Positions 23,129-34,867 of a stretch of 64,000 nucleotides of DNA are shown here, piece after piece. The notes under the pieces are model-generated. The model saw only the letters and a list, made by a program, of their open reading frames with translations, was not told where the DNA came from and did no database searches. The position numbers and the translations under genes were made by a program. Numbering within the stretch: the stretch's first letter is position 1; each line of letters starts with the position of its first letter. This DNA comes from Rhinopithecus roxellana. Its lineage: Eukaryota > Chordata > Mammalia > Primates > Cercopithecidae. Location: assembly GCF_007565055.1 (NCBI RefSeq), contig NC_044553.1, positions 42,769,420 through 42,833,419 of the forward strand. The letters run 5' to 3'.

Positions 23129-23433
23129 GGCGGGTGTGGTGGCTCATGCCTGTAATCCCAGCACTTTGGGAGGCTGAGGCGGGCAGATCACCTGAGGTCA
23201 GGAATTTGAGACCAGCCTGGCCAACATGGTGAAACCCTGTCTCTACTAAAAATGCAAAAATTAGCCGGGTGTGGTGGCGGGCGCCTGTAATCCCAGCTAC
23301 TTGGAAGGCTGAGACAGAAGAATCACTTGAACCCAGGAGGAGGAGGAGGTTGCAGTGATCCACTGAGATTGTGCCACTGCACTCCAGCCTGGGCGACAAA
23401 GCAAGATTCCTTCTCAAAAAAAAAAAAAAAAAA
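23129..23433 (+). mobile_element. Alu (AluS-like)
   Basis: A full Alu with a short AGG triplet expansion (GGAGGAGGAGGAGG near 23337) in the right arm. Confidence 0.93.
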
Positions 23434-23556
23434 GAGAGAGAAAAGTGAGGAAAAGATTCTGTAAAGCAGCCTTGTTCCATCATCTTAACTTAGAAGCCTG
23501 TTAGATATGACATCCATGTTCTTTTCCTTAATCTTCATAAACCTATGAGGTAGGTG

Positions 23557-24187
23557 TGAAAGTAAAATAAATCTCGGGACCCCAAAATCACTAAGCCAAG
23601 GGAAAGGTCAAGCTGAGAACTATGTAGCTAGGCAAATTTGCCTCCCATTCTATTCCTAAATAAGACAGCAACAAAGTTTAAAAAAAAAAAAAACCAACTA
23701 CGTACCTCCCTCACAATTTGCCCATAAGGAAGAGTTCTGTTGAATTTCACCCTGCCAGTGTAAACTGATAGCTTATCTTCAAACGTGCAGGACAGACACT
23801 CATCCCTCTGCTAACCTGAGACAAATGCCTATCTGATCGGTTTCTCTGCCCTGTTGTTTATGTAAAAAATGGAGATTCACTGAGTCAGACTAAATCGTGT
23901 ATTCAGTGAAAGGCTGATCAAGGACTCAAAAGAATGCAAACTTTTGTCTCTTATCTGCCTATGACCTGGACACCTGCTTACCCCTCACCCCGCCGCTTCT
24001 TTTGGACCAAGCCAATGTATCAATATTAGTTGATGTCTCATGTGTACCTAACATGTATAAAAGCAAGCTATATCCCAACCACCTTGGGCACAGGAACCCC
24101 TGAGGCTGTGTCATGGGTGCATCCTTAACCTTGGCAAAATAAACTTTCTAAATTCATTGAGATCTGTCTCAGATACTTTTGAGTTCA
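23557..24187 (+). mobile_element. ERV1-type solo LTR
   Basis: It runs from TGAAAGTAAAATAAATCTCGGG to TCAGATACTTTTGAGTTCA, about 630 bp. It has a CCAAT (24010), TATAAAA (24056-24062), AATAAA (24138-24143) and a T-rich end, the order of an LTR promoter and polyadenylation unit on the plus strand. Family assignment (MER4/MER61-like ERV1) is tentative. No clear target-site duplication was found. Confidence 0.65.
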
Positions 24188-24269
24188 TAAAGCAAGTCAT
24201 TCTCAATTTTTAAAAAGTTAAGAAAAATAAACGTAAAACAGTCACACCACTGATCAAAAGAAGCAATGA

Positions 24270-25580
24270 AATCTAAAACTAGATTTTTGTTTTAAGTGTA
24301 CAGTCAGTGACTTTTATTTACCTGGTTATGTAACGATCATCACCATCTAACTCCTGAACATTATCATCCCCAAAAGAAACCCTATCCCATCAACAGTCAC
24401 TCCTCATTCCCCCACCCCCTGACAATTACTAATCCACTTTTTTTTTTTTTTTTTTTTTTTTTGAGACAGAGTCTCATTCTATCACCCATGCAGGAGTGCT
24501 GTGGCACAATCTTGGCTCACTGCAACCTCCTCTGCCTCCAAGGTTCAGGTTTCAGCAATTTCCCTGTCTCAGCCTCCCGAGCAGCTGGGATTACAGGTGG
24601 CTGCCACCACGCCTGGCGAATTTTTGTATTTGTAGTAGAGACCGGGTTCCACCATGTTGGCCAGGCGGGTCTCAAACGCCTGACCTCAAGTGATCCACCT
24701 ACTTGAACCTTAATCTACTTTCTATCTATGAATATGCCTATTCTGGACATTTCATATAAATGGAATCATACAATATGTAGCTTTTTGTATACAGCTTCTT
24801 TCATTTAGTATAACATTTTCAAGGTTCATCTATGTTGTAGCATGTATCAGTATTTCACTCCATTTTATGGCTGATTAACATTCCAATATATAAATATACC
24901 ACATTTTGTTTATTCATTCACTAGCTGATGGACATTTCAGTTATTTCCACTTTTGGGGCTACTATGAATAATACCTCTATAAACATTCTTGTACAAGTTT
25001 TTTTTTTTTTTTTTCCCCACAAGTTTTTGTGTGAGCATGTTTTCAATCCTCTTGAGTATCTATCTAGAGGTGGAATCACTGGGTCATATAGCAATTTTAT
25101 GTTTAACTCTGAGAAACTGCCAAACTGTTTTCCACAGCGGCTGCACCATTTTATATTTTCATCTGCAAAGTATGAGGGTTACAGTTCACATCCTCACCAA
25201 CATTTTTCTGTTTTTGTTTTAATACAGCCTCCTAGTGAATGAATATAAAGTGATATCTCATTGTGGTTTTGATTTGCATTTCCATAATGACTAATGATGC
25301 CAAGCATCTTTTTATGTACTTACAGACCATTTATATCTTTTCTTTGGAGAAATGTCTATTCAAACCCTTTGGCCATTCATTTCTTAGGTTGTATTTTGTT
25401 GCTGAATTGTAAAAATTATTTATATATTCTGGATACTAAGCTCTTAGCTACAAGATTTGCAAACATTTTCTTCCATCGTGTGGGTTGTCTATTTTTACTG
25501 ACAGTATCCCTTGACACTCACAATTTTAAAATTTTGATGAAGTCCAATTTATCTATTTCTTCTTTGGTTAATTGAGTAAA
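24270..25580 (-). mobile_element. Old L1M ORF2/3' end, minus
   Basis: Complement words of L1M are seen: GGCTGATTAACATTCC, TGGAATCACTGGGTCATAT, CTCATTGTGGTTTTGATTTGC, AAGATTTGCAAACATTTTC. It is interrupted by the Alu at 24435-24703. Confidence 0.8.
24435..24703 (-). mobile_element. 5'-truncated Alu
   Basis: Target-site duplication approximately AATCCACTTT / AATCTACTTT. The Alu stops after TGATCCACCTACTTG, so the first part of its left arm is lost. Confidence 0.9.
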
Positions 25581-26130
25581 ACTAGGCTTATCTACCTCTA
25601 AGATACTATTGCCTCCCTAAAATCTTATCCATACAGTAAGTCTTCCTCAGTGACTCATAGGAAGAAAAAATGGAAACTTCTGGTTCAAATTAAAAGAACT
25701 TCTATATTTTAATTTTAATTTGATGTCATAATCCCATTTGGGAAGATGGTAAATAAAGAATTGACAGTAAGAGCCAGTGCTCTCCTCAAGTTCATTTTTT
25801 TCAAATCTAATGGTTTGAATAAACCTATTACCAATTTATAATGATTCAGTAGTCCATATAAAATGAACTGATGACTGCAGATGAATAATTTGCATGCAGT
25901 TTTTCTATAACACCATATACCCACATATTGAACAGAGAAATGTGATGCCCTTGAATCTGAAAACCTTGAGATGGTGATGAGTCTGACATAGAAAAAGAAT
26001 TAGCAATGGTCTTAGAAGTCAAATAATAAAGTGGTTATATAAATAAACGAAGGCGCCAAACTTCAAAGTCCTATCTTCCTAACATGTCATGAATGTTTCA
26101 TTTTAACAAAAGTATAAATAGAAAAAGGTA
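25581..26130. other. Single-copy-looking sequence
   Basis: AT-rich with no recognised repeat. A 69-codon minus open frame here has no supporting features. Confidence 0.5.
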
Positions 26131-26437
26131 ATTCTTTTTTTTTTTTTTTTTTTTTTGAGATGGAGTCTTGCTCTATCGCCCAGGCTGGAGTGAAGTGGCA
26201 CAATCTTGGCTCACTGCAAGCTCCGCCTCCCGGGTTCACACCATTCTCCTGCCTCAGCCTCCTGAGTAGCTGGGACTACAAGCGCCCACCACCATATCCG
26301 GCTAATTTTTTGTATTTTTAGTAGAGACGAGGTTTCACCGTGTTAGCCAGGATGGTCTCGATCTTCTGACCTCGTGATCTGCCCGCCTCGGCCTCCAAAG
26401 TGCTGCGATTACAGGCGTGAGCCACTGTGCCTGGCCC
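26131..26437 (-). mobile_element. Alu (AluY-like) abutting the duplicated module
   Basis: A full Alu. Its 5' end (GGCC at 26437) touches the duplicated module at 26438 exactly. The expected duplication of the left flank (AAAAAGGTAATTC) is not present on the right. Confidence 0.92.
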
Positions 26438-26567
26438 AGCCCACAGCATTCTTAAGACTACTGAACAACTGTAATTTTACAATTAAAATGCTGTAATTTA
26501 AAAATGAACAAAACGTACTCTTAACGGTATCTATCATTTTTGCTCACTTTTCAAGAATCAAATAATT
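26438..26567. repeat. Duplicated 130-bp module, copy A
   Basis: It aligns with 33474-33599 at about 94% identity (seven substitutions, one 3-bp indel), from AGCCCACAGCATT to TCAAGAATCAAATAATT. It is not a repeat I recognise. A near-palindrome ATTTTACAATTAAAAT lies in the middle. Confidence 0.85.
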
Positions 26568-27240
26568 GCTCATACTTAATATACAGCAAAACTCCTGATG
26601 CTTGAAATCATTTAAATACATTTTTCATTTTCAAGCAATCTGTGAGCAAAACCACCTAAAATTCTTTTTTGAACATTGAGTTTTATGGTAATAATTTTAT
26701 ATTTAAGAATCTAACATTTCCCTCCGCAAAACAAGTCTTCAAATTCCCACTGGTCTCCCACTTACCTCTTTGTGTTACTGAGGTCCATGGGGTTTAAGGT
26801 TGCTTAGAAAGGTAAAGCTTAGGAGAATAGGTGGATGGTATTCACATGTGAAGATAGCTATACAATAATACCTCTGATAATGAACTTCTTTCATGAACAA
26901 AGTCAGGCAAATTTTTAGCCAAAACAACTCAGAAATCATGGGGAACAAAGCTGCAGATATTCATGAATATTATTCAATAAACAGTTTCTATTTGTCTTTT
27001 CCAACAAAATGGTGAAACCTCAGAGTTTTCTGCTTAAAAAATTTTTTTTTGTTGTTTTCTTTCTGTAGGAAGAAAACATTTCTGTTCTCTTCACACCCAC
27101 TCCTAAACAAAATAAGAATCTGCTGTAGGTTATTTACATTTATTGACTGACTGATTAAATATACCTAAAAGTGAATGCTGATCACATTACTTAAACAGAA
27201 TGCGTATTTTAGACCTATTTCTGATGTTAATAGCAGACAG
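26568..27240. other. Single-copy-looking sequence
   Basis: AT-rich DNA with no convincing repeat or gene signal. Confidence 0.5.
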
Positions 27241-27244
27241 ATAA

Positions 27245-27480
27245 CTTAGAATGCAGAAGACAATGTTCTAAGTGGTTTATATATATTAACCAATTTAATC
27301 CTTCAAGCAACTCCATGAGATAAGTACCATTATTGTTCTCATTTTGCAGCTGAGGAAACTGATGCAGGGATGTTAAGTAACTTGCCAAGGACTATACAGC
27401 TAATAAATGGCAGAGCTGGGATAAAAACCTTGGCAGTCAGGCTCACAGTTACAATGCTGTACTGTTTCTCATTATTGCAG
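27245..27480 (+). mobile_element. MIR SINE
   Basis: Full-length MIR words are seen (GTTCTAAGTGGTTTATATAT, CATTTTGCAGCTGAGGAAAC, TAAGTAACTTGCCAAGG, AATGGCAGAGCTGGGATAA). Confidence 0.9.
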
Positions 27481-27925
27481 TTGGCACATCTATAGAGATT
27501 AGGAGTAAAAAAGGAGATCTGAAATCATTCTTGACCATACTTTAAGGCTAATTTTGATGTTAAAGATGACTCAGACCTCTTGGGTTGCTTAAAACAAGAA
27601 TGTCAGAAGACAAAACTGTATAATCTTCCCAGGAGGTAACTTCTCTACACACCTGGGAAAAGCAAACCAGGAAGACTAATGGCTTGACGCTACTGAAACC
27701 TCTTCATTAATGTTCATCAAATTGGATTCCAGAAACATTTGTTGAACTTGTGGAAGTATAAAATAAATAAAAGTAATAATTTCTCCCTGTAAGGATCTTA
27801 TAACCTATAGGAAACAACCTTTTTCTTTTGAAACTCTTAAATTTAATGTGATAAACACTATGATAGAGATGAGCACAGGATACTGAGGGAACACAAGGAA
27901 CTCCCACCTAATCTTGGCTGAGTGG
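27481..27925. other. Single-copy-looking sequence
   Basis: Nothing recognisable except short AT-rich tracts. Confidence 0.45.
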
Positions 27926-28265
27926 GGAGCTCAGGAAAACATCCTGGGAGATTTCAACTGAGCTGAAACTTTGAGGATGAGTATCGCCCAAAGGTGGGAG
28001 AACAAGCGGGCAGTTTTAGCAGGAGGGATAGAATATGCAAAGGAAGTTTTAAAAGCAAGAGAGACCACGACAACATTTAGAGAGGAAGTGTGAATACTGT
28101 AGGACTGGAGCATAAGAAATAGGGAAAGCACTTCATGGAGTGTGAAGAATAGAGGACTTAAGTGGTAGACCTGGGCCAAATCAAAAAGAGCCAACGTAAG
28201 AAAGTTTGATTTTTACTTGAAAGGTAATAGGAAACCACTGAATAATTCTACAAAAGAGAGTAACG
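27926..28265 (-). mobile_element. L2 fragment, minus
   Basis: It resembles the complement of L2 3' coding/UTR sequence (TTTGAGGATGAGTA, ATGCAAAGGAAG, GACTGGAGCATAAG, AGGAAACCACTGAA). The same region of L2 recurs at 38780-39100. Confidence 0.6.
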
Positions 28266-28284
28266 TGGCTCAATTGTGTTTGGG

Positions 28285-28525
28285 GACCACTATGGCAATG
28301 TAGCATAGTAGCTAAGAGCTTGGGCCCTAGATTTTGAGTTGTGCCTTTGCTGCTTATTTACTGGATAAACTTATATATGTTACTTAAGCACATACTACTT
28401 AACCTCTCTGAATGTCAATTCCTCAACTGTAAACCAACAATAATAATAACATCTAATTCACAGATTTACTGAGAGGATTAAGCAAGAAGATCCATTTAAA
28501 ACACTCAGAAAAGTACTTGGTAAGC
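28285..28525 (+). mobile_element. MIR SINE
   Basis: MIRb-like words are seen (AGCATAGTAGCTAAGAGCTTGG, TTAACCTCTCTGAATGTCA, GAGAGGATTAAGCAAG). Confidence 0.85.
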
Positions 28526-28694
28526 TATTCATCACAATCAGTGGCAATGTGGAAATGGATTAAGAGGGACTAAGGGGGAAGCCATGAAACCAATGAGAGG
28601 GTTACTGAAATAATCAAAGGGAAAAGCAAAACCTAAAATAAAGAAGCGGCTGTGGAAAGGTCAATAAGTCAATGGGTTCAAAACATTAGGGAGA

Positions 28695-28990
28695 GGCCAG
28701 GCGCGGTGGCTCACACCTGTAATCCCAGCACTTTGGGAGGCCAAGGTGAGCGGATCACCTGAGGTCAGGAGTTCGAGACCAGCCTGGCCAACATGGTGAA
28801 TTCCCCCCCTACTAAAAATACAAAAATTAGCTGGGCGTGGTGGCATGTGCCTATAATCCCAGCTACTCAGGAGGCTGAGGCAGGAGAATCACTTGAACCT
28901 GGGAGGCAGAGGTTGCAGTGAGCCAAGATCATGCCATTGCACTCCAGCCTGGGCTACAGAGCAAGACTCCATCTCAAAAAACAAACAAAC
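28695..28990 (+). mobile_element. Alu (AluS-like)
   Basis: A full Alu with an AAACAAACAAAC-type tail. The first-arm end is altered to GAATTCCCCCCCTACT. Confidence 0.93.
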
Positions 28991-29149
28991 AAAACAAAAA
29001 AATTAAGGAGACAGAAATTCTAGGACTTGGGACAGTGTTGCATGGGAGTAGGGGATGGATAAAGATGGCCATGTTCCCCAAGAGGGGGAATATGGGAGAA
29101 AAAGCATCATGGACATCTCATGGATAGAAACATTTTATTCCACACATTA

Positions 29150-30065
29150 AAAACAAAATTCATTTATCTACCCCTCATTAATCCATTCCTCCTCCATCAT
29201 CTGTAACACCACTCTCTCACGGTTTTTCTCCTACCTCTCTGACTACTCCTTCACATTCTGCTTTTCAGGGTCTTTTTCCCCGCCTTGTCTCCCAAATGTT
29301 AGTGTTTCCAAAGTTGATGGTCTCAATGCTGTTCTCTTTTTACTGCTCACTCTCTCTTGTGTGAGCTCATATACTCCCAAGGCATTAATTAGTATTCACC
29401 TGTTTACTGATGACTTCCAGATCTCTACTTCTGGGTCGGACTACTCAACCCAGTTCCAAACCAAATATATCCATTGTATACACTGGAATATCCCAGGAGG
29501 ATACTCATTCAATGTGTCTAAAACCAAACTCACTTTCCTGATAATCTGCCTAGCTCTTATATGGACCAATTTTAAAAACAAAAATAAAAAACCTTTCCTT
29601 CAGACTTTCTCTCACAGGCTCTTCCCCAACCCCCAATTTGTGACTGCATAAATTATGCTCCTTCTCCAATCTTAATCCAAATCCTCTGTATTAATCCCAT
29701 CGAGACAGTCTATATTTTCTTGTAAAGTCCATTTTTAGTAACTTTTATGACATTTCTGTACTATTCCATTCTAAAATACATCCTTATCCCTTCTACGTTA
29801 TTTCTACCTCTGGTTAAAAGCACTGAAATAAATGCCCTCAACTTCCTTCGTCATCTCTAAATTTTTTTTTCTCCATTCTCCTTTTCTCCAGGACTAAACT
29901 TCCATGTGTATACTTGATGCTAATCCTGTTCCCTTAGCTGCAAAGACCTGATTTATGAGAATAGAAACCTTGTCTGTCTCATCTCCAGCTACTGGAATAA
30001 TGACTGTATAGCATATGGTCTATATTTTTAAAACATGTATTGAATGCTTTATTAATAAATGAATT
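29150..30065 (+). mobile_element. L2 with decayed reverse transcriptase
   Basis: The frame at 29361-29651 still reads LFTDDFQISTS, a decayed form of the YADD-type catalytic motif of L2/CR1 reverse transcriptase, followed by NVSKTKLTFLI, as in L2. The 3' UTR ends near 30062 with TTGAATGCTTTATTAATAAATGAA. Confidence 0.65.
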
Positions 30066-30068
30066 ATC

Positions 30069-30084
30069 CTCTCTCTCTCTCTCT
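30069..30084 (+). repeat. (TC)n microsatellite
   Basis: About eight CT units following the L2 end. Confidence 0.85.
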
Positions 30085-30290
30085 GGTGCCTTTCCAGTTT
30101 TTCCCCTCTCCTTCTACATTGGGTTCTTCTGCAAATTTTCAAATATGTTTAAGTCTTTTTCCAATGAAGAAAAAAAAGACTAATATTTTCTCTTGACTCT
30201 CTTTTTAAGATATTTGCTATGTCTTTCTGTCTACCACCAAGATTATTTTAAGTTTTAAGCCACATCTTCATCGTTTAATCTTTTACCACA

Positions 30291-30583
30291 TTTTTTGTTT
30301 TTGTTTTGAGACAGGGTCTTGCTCTGTCACCTAGGCTGGAGTGCATTGGTGTGAACATGGCTCACTGCAGCCTCGACCTCCTGGGCTCAAGGGATCCTCC
30401 TACCTCAGCCTCCTGAGTAGCTGGGACTACAGGTGCATACCACCGTTAATTTTTAAATGTTTTGTAGAGATGGGTTCTCCGTATGTTGCCCAGACTGGTG
30501 TCAAACTCCTGGGCTGAAGCGATGCTCTATGCCTCAGCCTTCCAAAGTGTTGGGATTACAGGCATGAGCCACCATACCTGGCC
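30291..30583 (-). mobile_element. Alu (AluJ-like)
   Basis: Old, full length, with diverged right arm (GGGCTGAAGCGATGC). Confidence 0.9.
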
Positions 30584-30589
30584 CCACGT

Positions 30590-31240
30590 TAATGTTCAAC
30601 ACTTTGAAATGTGGTCTCCTCCTAAAACTGCCTTCTCAAAATCACAAGAGACCTCCTAGACCCTTTCTCACATTTTTATCTCCTCTGATGTTTTTTGTAC
30701 ATCACTTAAGACTGCTTCTTAGAACTCTTCTCCCTCCTTGATTCCCAAAAAGATGTGCTCTTTTAATTCCTATAATCACAGCCCTTACCATGCTATTTGT
30801 AGCTATTTATTTGTCACTGTTCTGTACTAGACTTAACAATTTCTTGAAGACAGGTGTCGTATCTTTTTTTTTTTTTTTTTGAGATAAGGTCTCACTCCAA
30901 TTGCCCAGGCAGGAGCGCAGTCGTGCGATCTCAGCTCACTGCAGCCTCAACCTCCCTAGGCTCAGGTGATTCTCCCACCTCAGCCTCCCAAGTAGCTAAG
31001 ACCACAGGCACATGCCACCATGCCCAGCTAATTTTTTGTATTTTTAGTAGAGACAGGTTGTTGCCCAGGCTGGTCTTAAACTCCTGAACTCAAGTAATCC
31101 ACCTGCCTCAGCCTTCCAAGGTGCTGGGATTACAAGCGTGAGCCACCGCGCCCAGCCAGGTGTCATATCTTAATCAGTGTATTTCTACTATATGGCACTG
31201 TGATTGTTCAATAAATATTTGTTGAATACATGAATGAATA
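30590..31240 (+). mobile_element. L2 3' end, split by an Alu
   Basis: Words of the L2 3' UTR are seen (TTGAAGACAGGTGTCGTATC then, after the Alu, CAGTGTATTTCTACTATATGGCA and TCAATAAATATTTGTTGAA). Confidence 0.6.
30865..31157 (-). mobile_element. Alu (AluJ-like)
   Basis: Target-site duplication ACAGGTGTCGTATCT (left) and CAGGTGTCATATCTT (right), inside the L2 tail. Confidence 0.92.
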
Positions 31241-31657
31241 TGGCCATCAGATCAATGCCTAAAAGAGTTCTAGGAATACTGGAGAATGGGAGTGTTGGTT
31301 AAAATAACCATGACAGTTGATATTCTAAGGGAAAAGGGCAAATAAAAGCAGTATGAGGGGCAATGGACTATCAGAAAGCAGCATAATTCATGTATTCACT
31401 CATTCATTCATTTGACATTTACTATGGGCAAGGCAAATAAGACAATCAAGACGTAGTACCTGTCCTCACAGATCTGTCTTATAATCAAAAGCTGAAGGTT
31501 TGGGGTGGAGTATTAAGAATTGGTAGAAAATAGAAGTAAGATACCACGTCACTAAAGAGTAATTCTAAATCTAATGTTAATATATAAGGACAGTTTGGAA
31601 GACCACAGCCAGCTGCTTCTGGTCTACTCACACCTCTGTGATCTAGGTCTATTAGTA
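31241..31657. other. Old repeat traces
   Basis: ATTCATTCATTTGACATTTACTATGGGCAAGG resembles a consensus-type L2/MIR-related word; the rest is unassigned. Confidence 0.35.
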
Positions 31658-31835
31658 GCAGTTCTCAAACTTCAGTATGCATAAGGAGCACCTGGGGATC
31701 TTGTTAAAGATGAAGTCCCGACTCTGTGGATCCCAGAAGTCCTGATTCTGTAGATCCACGAATCTACACGAATCTATGTTTTAATAAGCATCACAAATGA
31801 TTATGATGCTTTTAGTCTGCAGAGCATGCTACTGT
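31658..31835 (+). mobile_element. MER5-like hAT element
   Basis: AGTTCTCAAACTTCAGTATGC, then ATAAGGAGCACCTGGGGATC. A small internal tandem echo (CACGAATCTACACGAATCT) sits at 31757-31776. Confidence 0.75.
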
Positions 31836-32205
31836 AAAGTCCTCAGTCATTCATGTTTTAATTTTGCCATATCTGGGTTCTACCTATAATATTACTTTAT
31901 TAATAATTCATTTAAGTGCTATATGTGTGTATTTATACACATATGTATCTTAGCCTTATCCTAAGCAAGGTATTTGGTGACTTTTTTGTTTTAATACATG
32001 TAAAATAAATACATAACCATTAAAAAGGTCTGTCTCTATTACATCAGCATATGGAAAAGTTTGAAAAGCACTGTTCCAGAGTTTATGCCCTGCAAACATC
32101 ACATCCTGCATGCAGTCTGATGATATAAATTATATTAACAAAAAGTTCCAGGGCAATGAAGTTCATCAGAATTGTGCTTCGGAAGAGCTCATTATAAAAC
32201 AATCC

Positions 32206-32210
<5 letters not shown>
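31836..32210. other. Single-copy-looking sequence
   Basis: AT-rich with no recognised feature. Confidence 0.45.
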
Positions 32211-32211
<1 letters not shown>

Positions 32212-32238
<27 letters not shown>

Positions 32239-32519
32239 GAGACGGAGTCTTGCTCTGTCGCCCAGGCTGGAGTGCAGTGGCCGGATCTCAGCTCACTGCA
32301 AGCTCCGCCTCCCGGGTTTAGGCCATTCTCCTGCCTCAGCCTCTGGAGTAGCAGGGACTACAGGCGCCCGCCACCTCGCCCGGCTAGTTTTTTGTATTTT
32401 TAGTAGAGACGGGGTTTCACCGTGTTAGCCAGGATGGTCTCGATCTCCTGACCTTGTGATCCGCCCGCCTCGGCCTCCCAAAGTGCTGGGATTACAGGCT
32501 TGAGCCACCGCGCCCGGCC
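32212..32519 (-). mobile_element. Young AluY, Old World monkey type
   Basis: It carries GGCCGGATCTCAG, CCACCTCGCCCGGCTAG and GGCTTGAGCC, variants of cercopithecid AluY (AluYRa-like). Flanking duplication is CCAAAAT / CCAAAAAT. Divergence from the consensus is low. Confidence 0.9.
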
Positions 32520-33240
32520 CAAAAATATTTTTTAAATGAATGTTCTAATGATTACAAAATGACATTAAGGAAATCCTCCCCATAACATGAAAATATTGAC
32601 TTTTTATTTTAAAAAGTGTTTTGTCTTTTATTCTGGTACTTAACTCTCAGAATATTCTTGAGCTGACACCGGAGCCAATCCCAATAGCTAAGCCGTAGAA
32701 CTTAACAGCAGTTGGAACAAAATGAAGATATATCTGTGTTCTTGCCCCCAATAAAACACTCATCCATTTTATTTAGAATTACATTTGATTAGGACTGATA
32801 ATTCAGTTCAAAGGTATAAACTTGACACCTCTTTCTTTTCCTTTAACCCCAAAACAATTTATAATAGTAGGCAAAATTATACAGCAAAAATATCAGGGGA
32901 ATAATTGTATCTCAGGAAGGTCTATTCCTTAAAGGCTTTGGCAACTCACAACCACAAACAGAAAAGACAAAATATTTCACCAAATCAAAGGTTGTGCTGA
33001 TATTAAGCCTTTAAAAACAATACTCTTCTCTAAATTATGTTTTCTCTTAAATGGCTAAGAAAATCATTTTCTACCAAAATACTCTTGAGTGGATGTCTTT
33101 TGGATTGTGTGTCACAAGCTAGTTCTCTATTTGTTTAATTTCTGGTCACACTGAACAAAAACAAAAATGAGCGACTGTGGTCCTTCATCTCTACATCACT
33201 TAAGTCAGCCGAAACTTACCTTATTACTTACTGATTTATA
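32520..33240. other. Single-copy-looking sequence
   Basis: AT-rich intron-1 upstream or intergenic DNA with no recognised repeat or gene. Confidence 0.5.
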
Positions 33241-33244
33241 AGGC

Positions 33245-34081
33245 ACTTTACCCTGTTTACCCTGTTTGGATGACTACTGCAATCGCCTCCCTACTAGTCT
33301 CCCCTGCTTCAGCCTTTTCTCTACAGTCTGTTCTCCGCACAGCAGCTTACGATGCCCTGTTTAAAATGTCAGATCACTCACTCTTATGCTCAAAACTCTG
33401 CAGACCTTTTCTCAGAGTAAAAGCCAGTCTTTTAAATGGCACACCAGGCCCTCTAATACACAATCATCCTACAGCCCACAGCATTAAGACTACTGAACGA
33501 CTGTAATTTTACAATTAAAATGCTATAATTTAAAAATGCACAAAATGTACTCTTAATGGTATCTGTCATCTTTGCTCACTTTTCAAGAATCAAATAATTC
33601 TTGATCCTACCCCTCAGCCCCTGTCACAGGACTCTTTCCTTACTCACTTTGCTGCAGTTACAATAGCTTCTTTGCTGTTGATTGCATATACTGGGCATAT
33701 TCCAGACACAGGGGCTTTGCATTTGCTGTTGCTTTTCTGAGAGTGCTCTTCCCACGTGAATCCATATGGCCCTGCTCTATCATTTCCTTTAGGTCTTTGC
33801 TCAAACATCATCTTCCAGGTGAGCCCTTTCATGATCACCTTACGTACAATCCATACTTCCCACCCCCACACATATTTCCTCTCCTCTTTTCCTCTTTTGT
33901 AGTCCACCATATCACCTACGATTTGGCATTCTGTATCTACTGTTTATCATTTGTTTACCCCACAAGAGGGTGAACTCCTTCTGGATGAAGATCGTCTATC
34001 TGCTTTGTTCACTGCTGTATCCCAGTAACAAGAACAGGTCTAGCACATAGTAGATGTTCAATAAATATTTGCTAAATGAAC
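33245..34081 (+). mobile_element. L2 3' end
   Basis: Words run in the order of the L2 3' region (GGATGACTACTGCAATCGCCTCC, ACACCAGGCCCTCTAATAC, GGGGCTTTGCATTTGCTGTTGC, CTTTGTTCACTGCTGTATCCC), ending TCAATAAATATTTGCTAAATGAA. It is interrupted by module copy B. Confidence 0.85.
33474..33599. repeat. Duplicated module, copy B, inserted in L2
   Basis: About 94% identical to 26438-26567. It splits the L2 and is flanked by ATCCTAC on both sides (33467-33473 and 33604-33610), consistent with an insertion event here. Confidence 0.8.
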
Positions 34082-34390
34082 TATATTACTCCAATTCTAG
34101 AACTTTCAGTCTTAACCCTATTCAGAGCTAAAAGGCATCCCCCAGTTTCCGGGTGGCATTTGACTTTCGTGAACTTATATGCAGTATCTTTTGTTTGACA
34201 CAGGGTTCCCTCTGATTTTTCTTAAACAGTAGTAAGACGACAGGAAAATTCCTAAACAGTGTGCAAGAAAGATGAAAATCAATCACGCATAACACTGATT
34301 TTAGATAATTTCTTATCCATAAACCAATAGAGAAAATGCCTTCTGAATTTGTAGCTTCTCCTCTTAAACCTAAGGAAAATAAACTGAATA
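34082..34390. other. Flank between L2 and CpG island, inside intron 1
   Basis: This AT-moderate single-copy-looking sequence follows the end of the L2 at 34081. A 174-codon minus-strand open frame (34128-34652) crosses it into the CpG island, but its composition and its position downstream of the splice donor argue against coding. No repeat was recognised. Confidence 0.5.
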
Positions 34391-34867
34391 TCTGTTGCCT
34401 TTGCCGCGCCGGGGTAAAAAGGGGGCCAGGAGAGACGTGAAAGCCCAGGAGCCCTTCTTCAAGAGCGTCAACTCTTGTGCACTCCAACTTACTTTTTTGA
34501 GGGGGTGGGCATCGTTCGAGGTCTCTGCCAGGGGGTGTCTGTTTTTCACCCTTTGAGGTGCCTATTGTGCTGTATCTTGAGAACGAGGAGAGGTGGGCGA
34601 GGAGGGGGTAAGAAGGGATGCTGCGTTCGGCTCCAAATGCCTCCGAACACAAAGTCGGGAGGCGAGGGATCCGCGCGGGTGTCTCGGGGGCCAGCGGGGG
34701 CCCGGGCCGCGCGCTCGGATCGCAGCCTCGGCCCCGGGGCGCGGGCGGGACGCGGGCTGCGCGGAGTTAGGCCCGGACAGAGCCCCATGGCCTCCCGGCG
34801 GCCGGGCACGGGGCCCCGCGCACCTCACTCACCCCGGTTCCCCCAATCCGGCACCCTTCTCGGTTAC

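Noticed and set aside
26438..33599. Segmental duplication spanning both copies of the 130-bp module
   Set aside because: Similarity stops sharply at the module borders; flanking DNA is unrelated (Alu on one side, L2 on the other).
34128..34652. 174-codon minus-strand open frame
   Set aside because: Lies downstream of the splice donor, spans single-copy intron and CpG edge, and shows no motif. Chance frame is the simpler reading.
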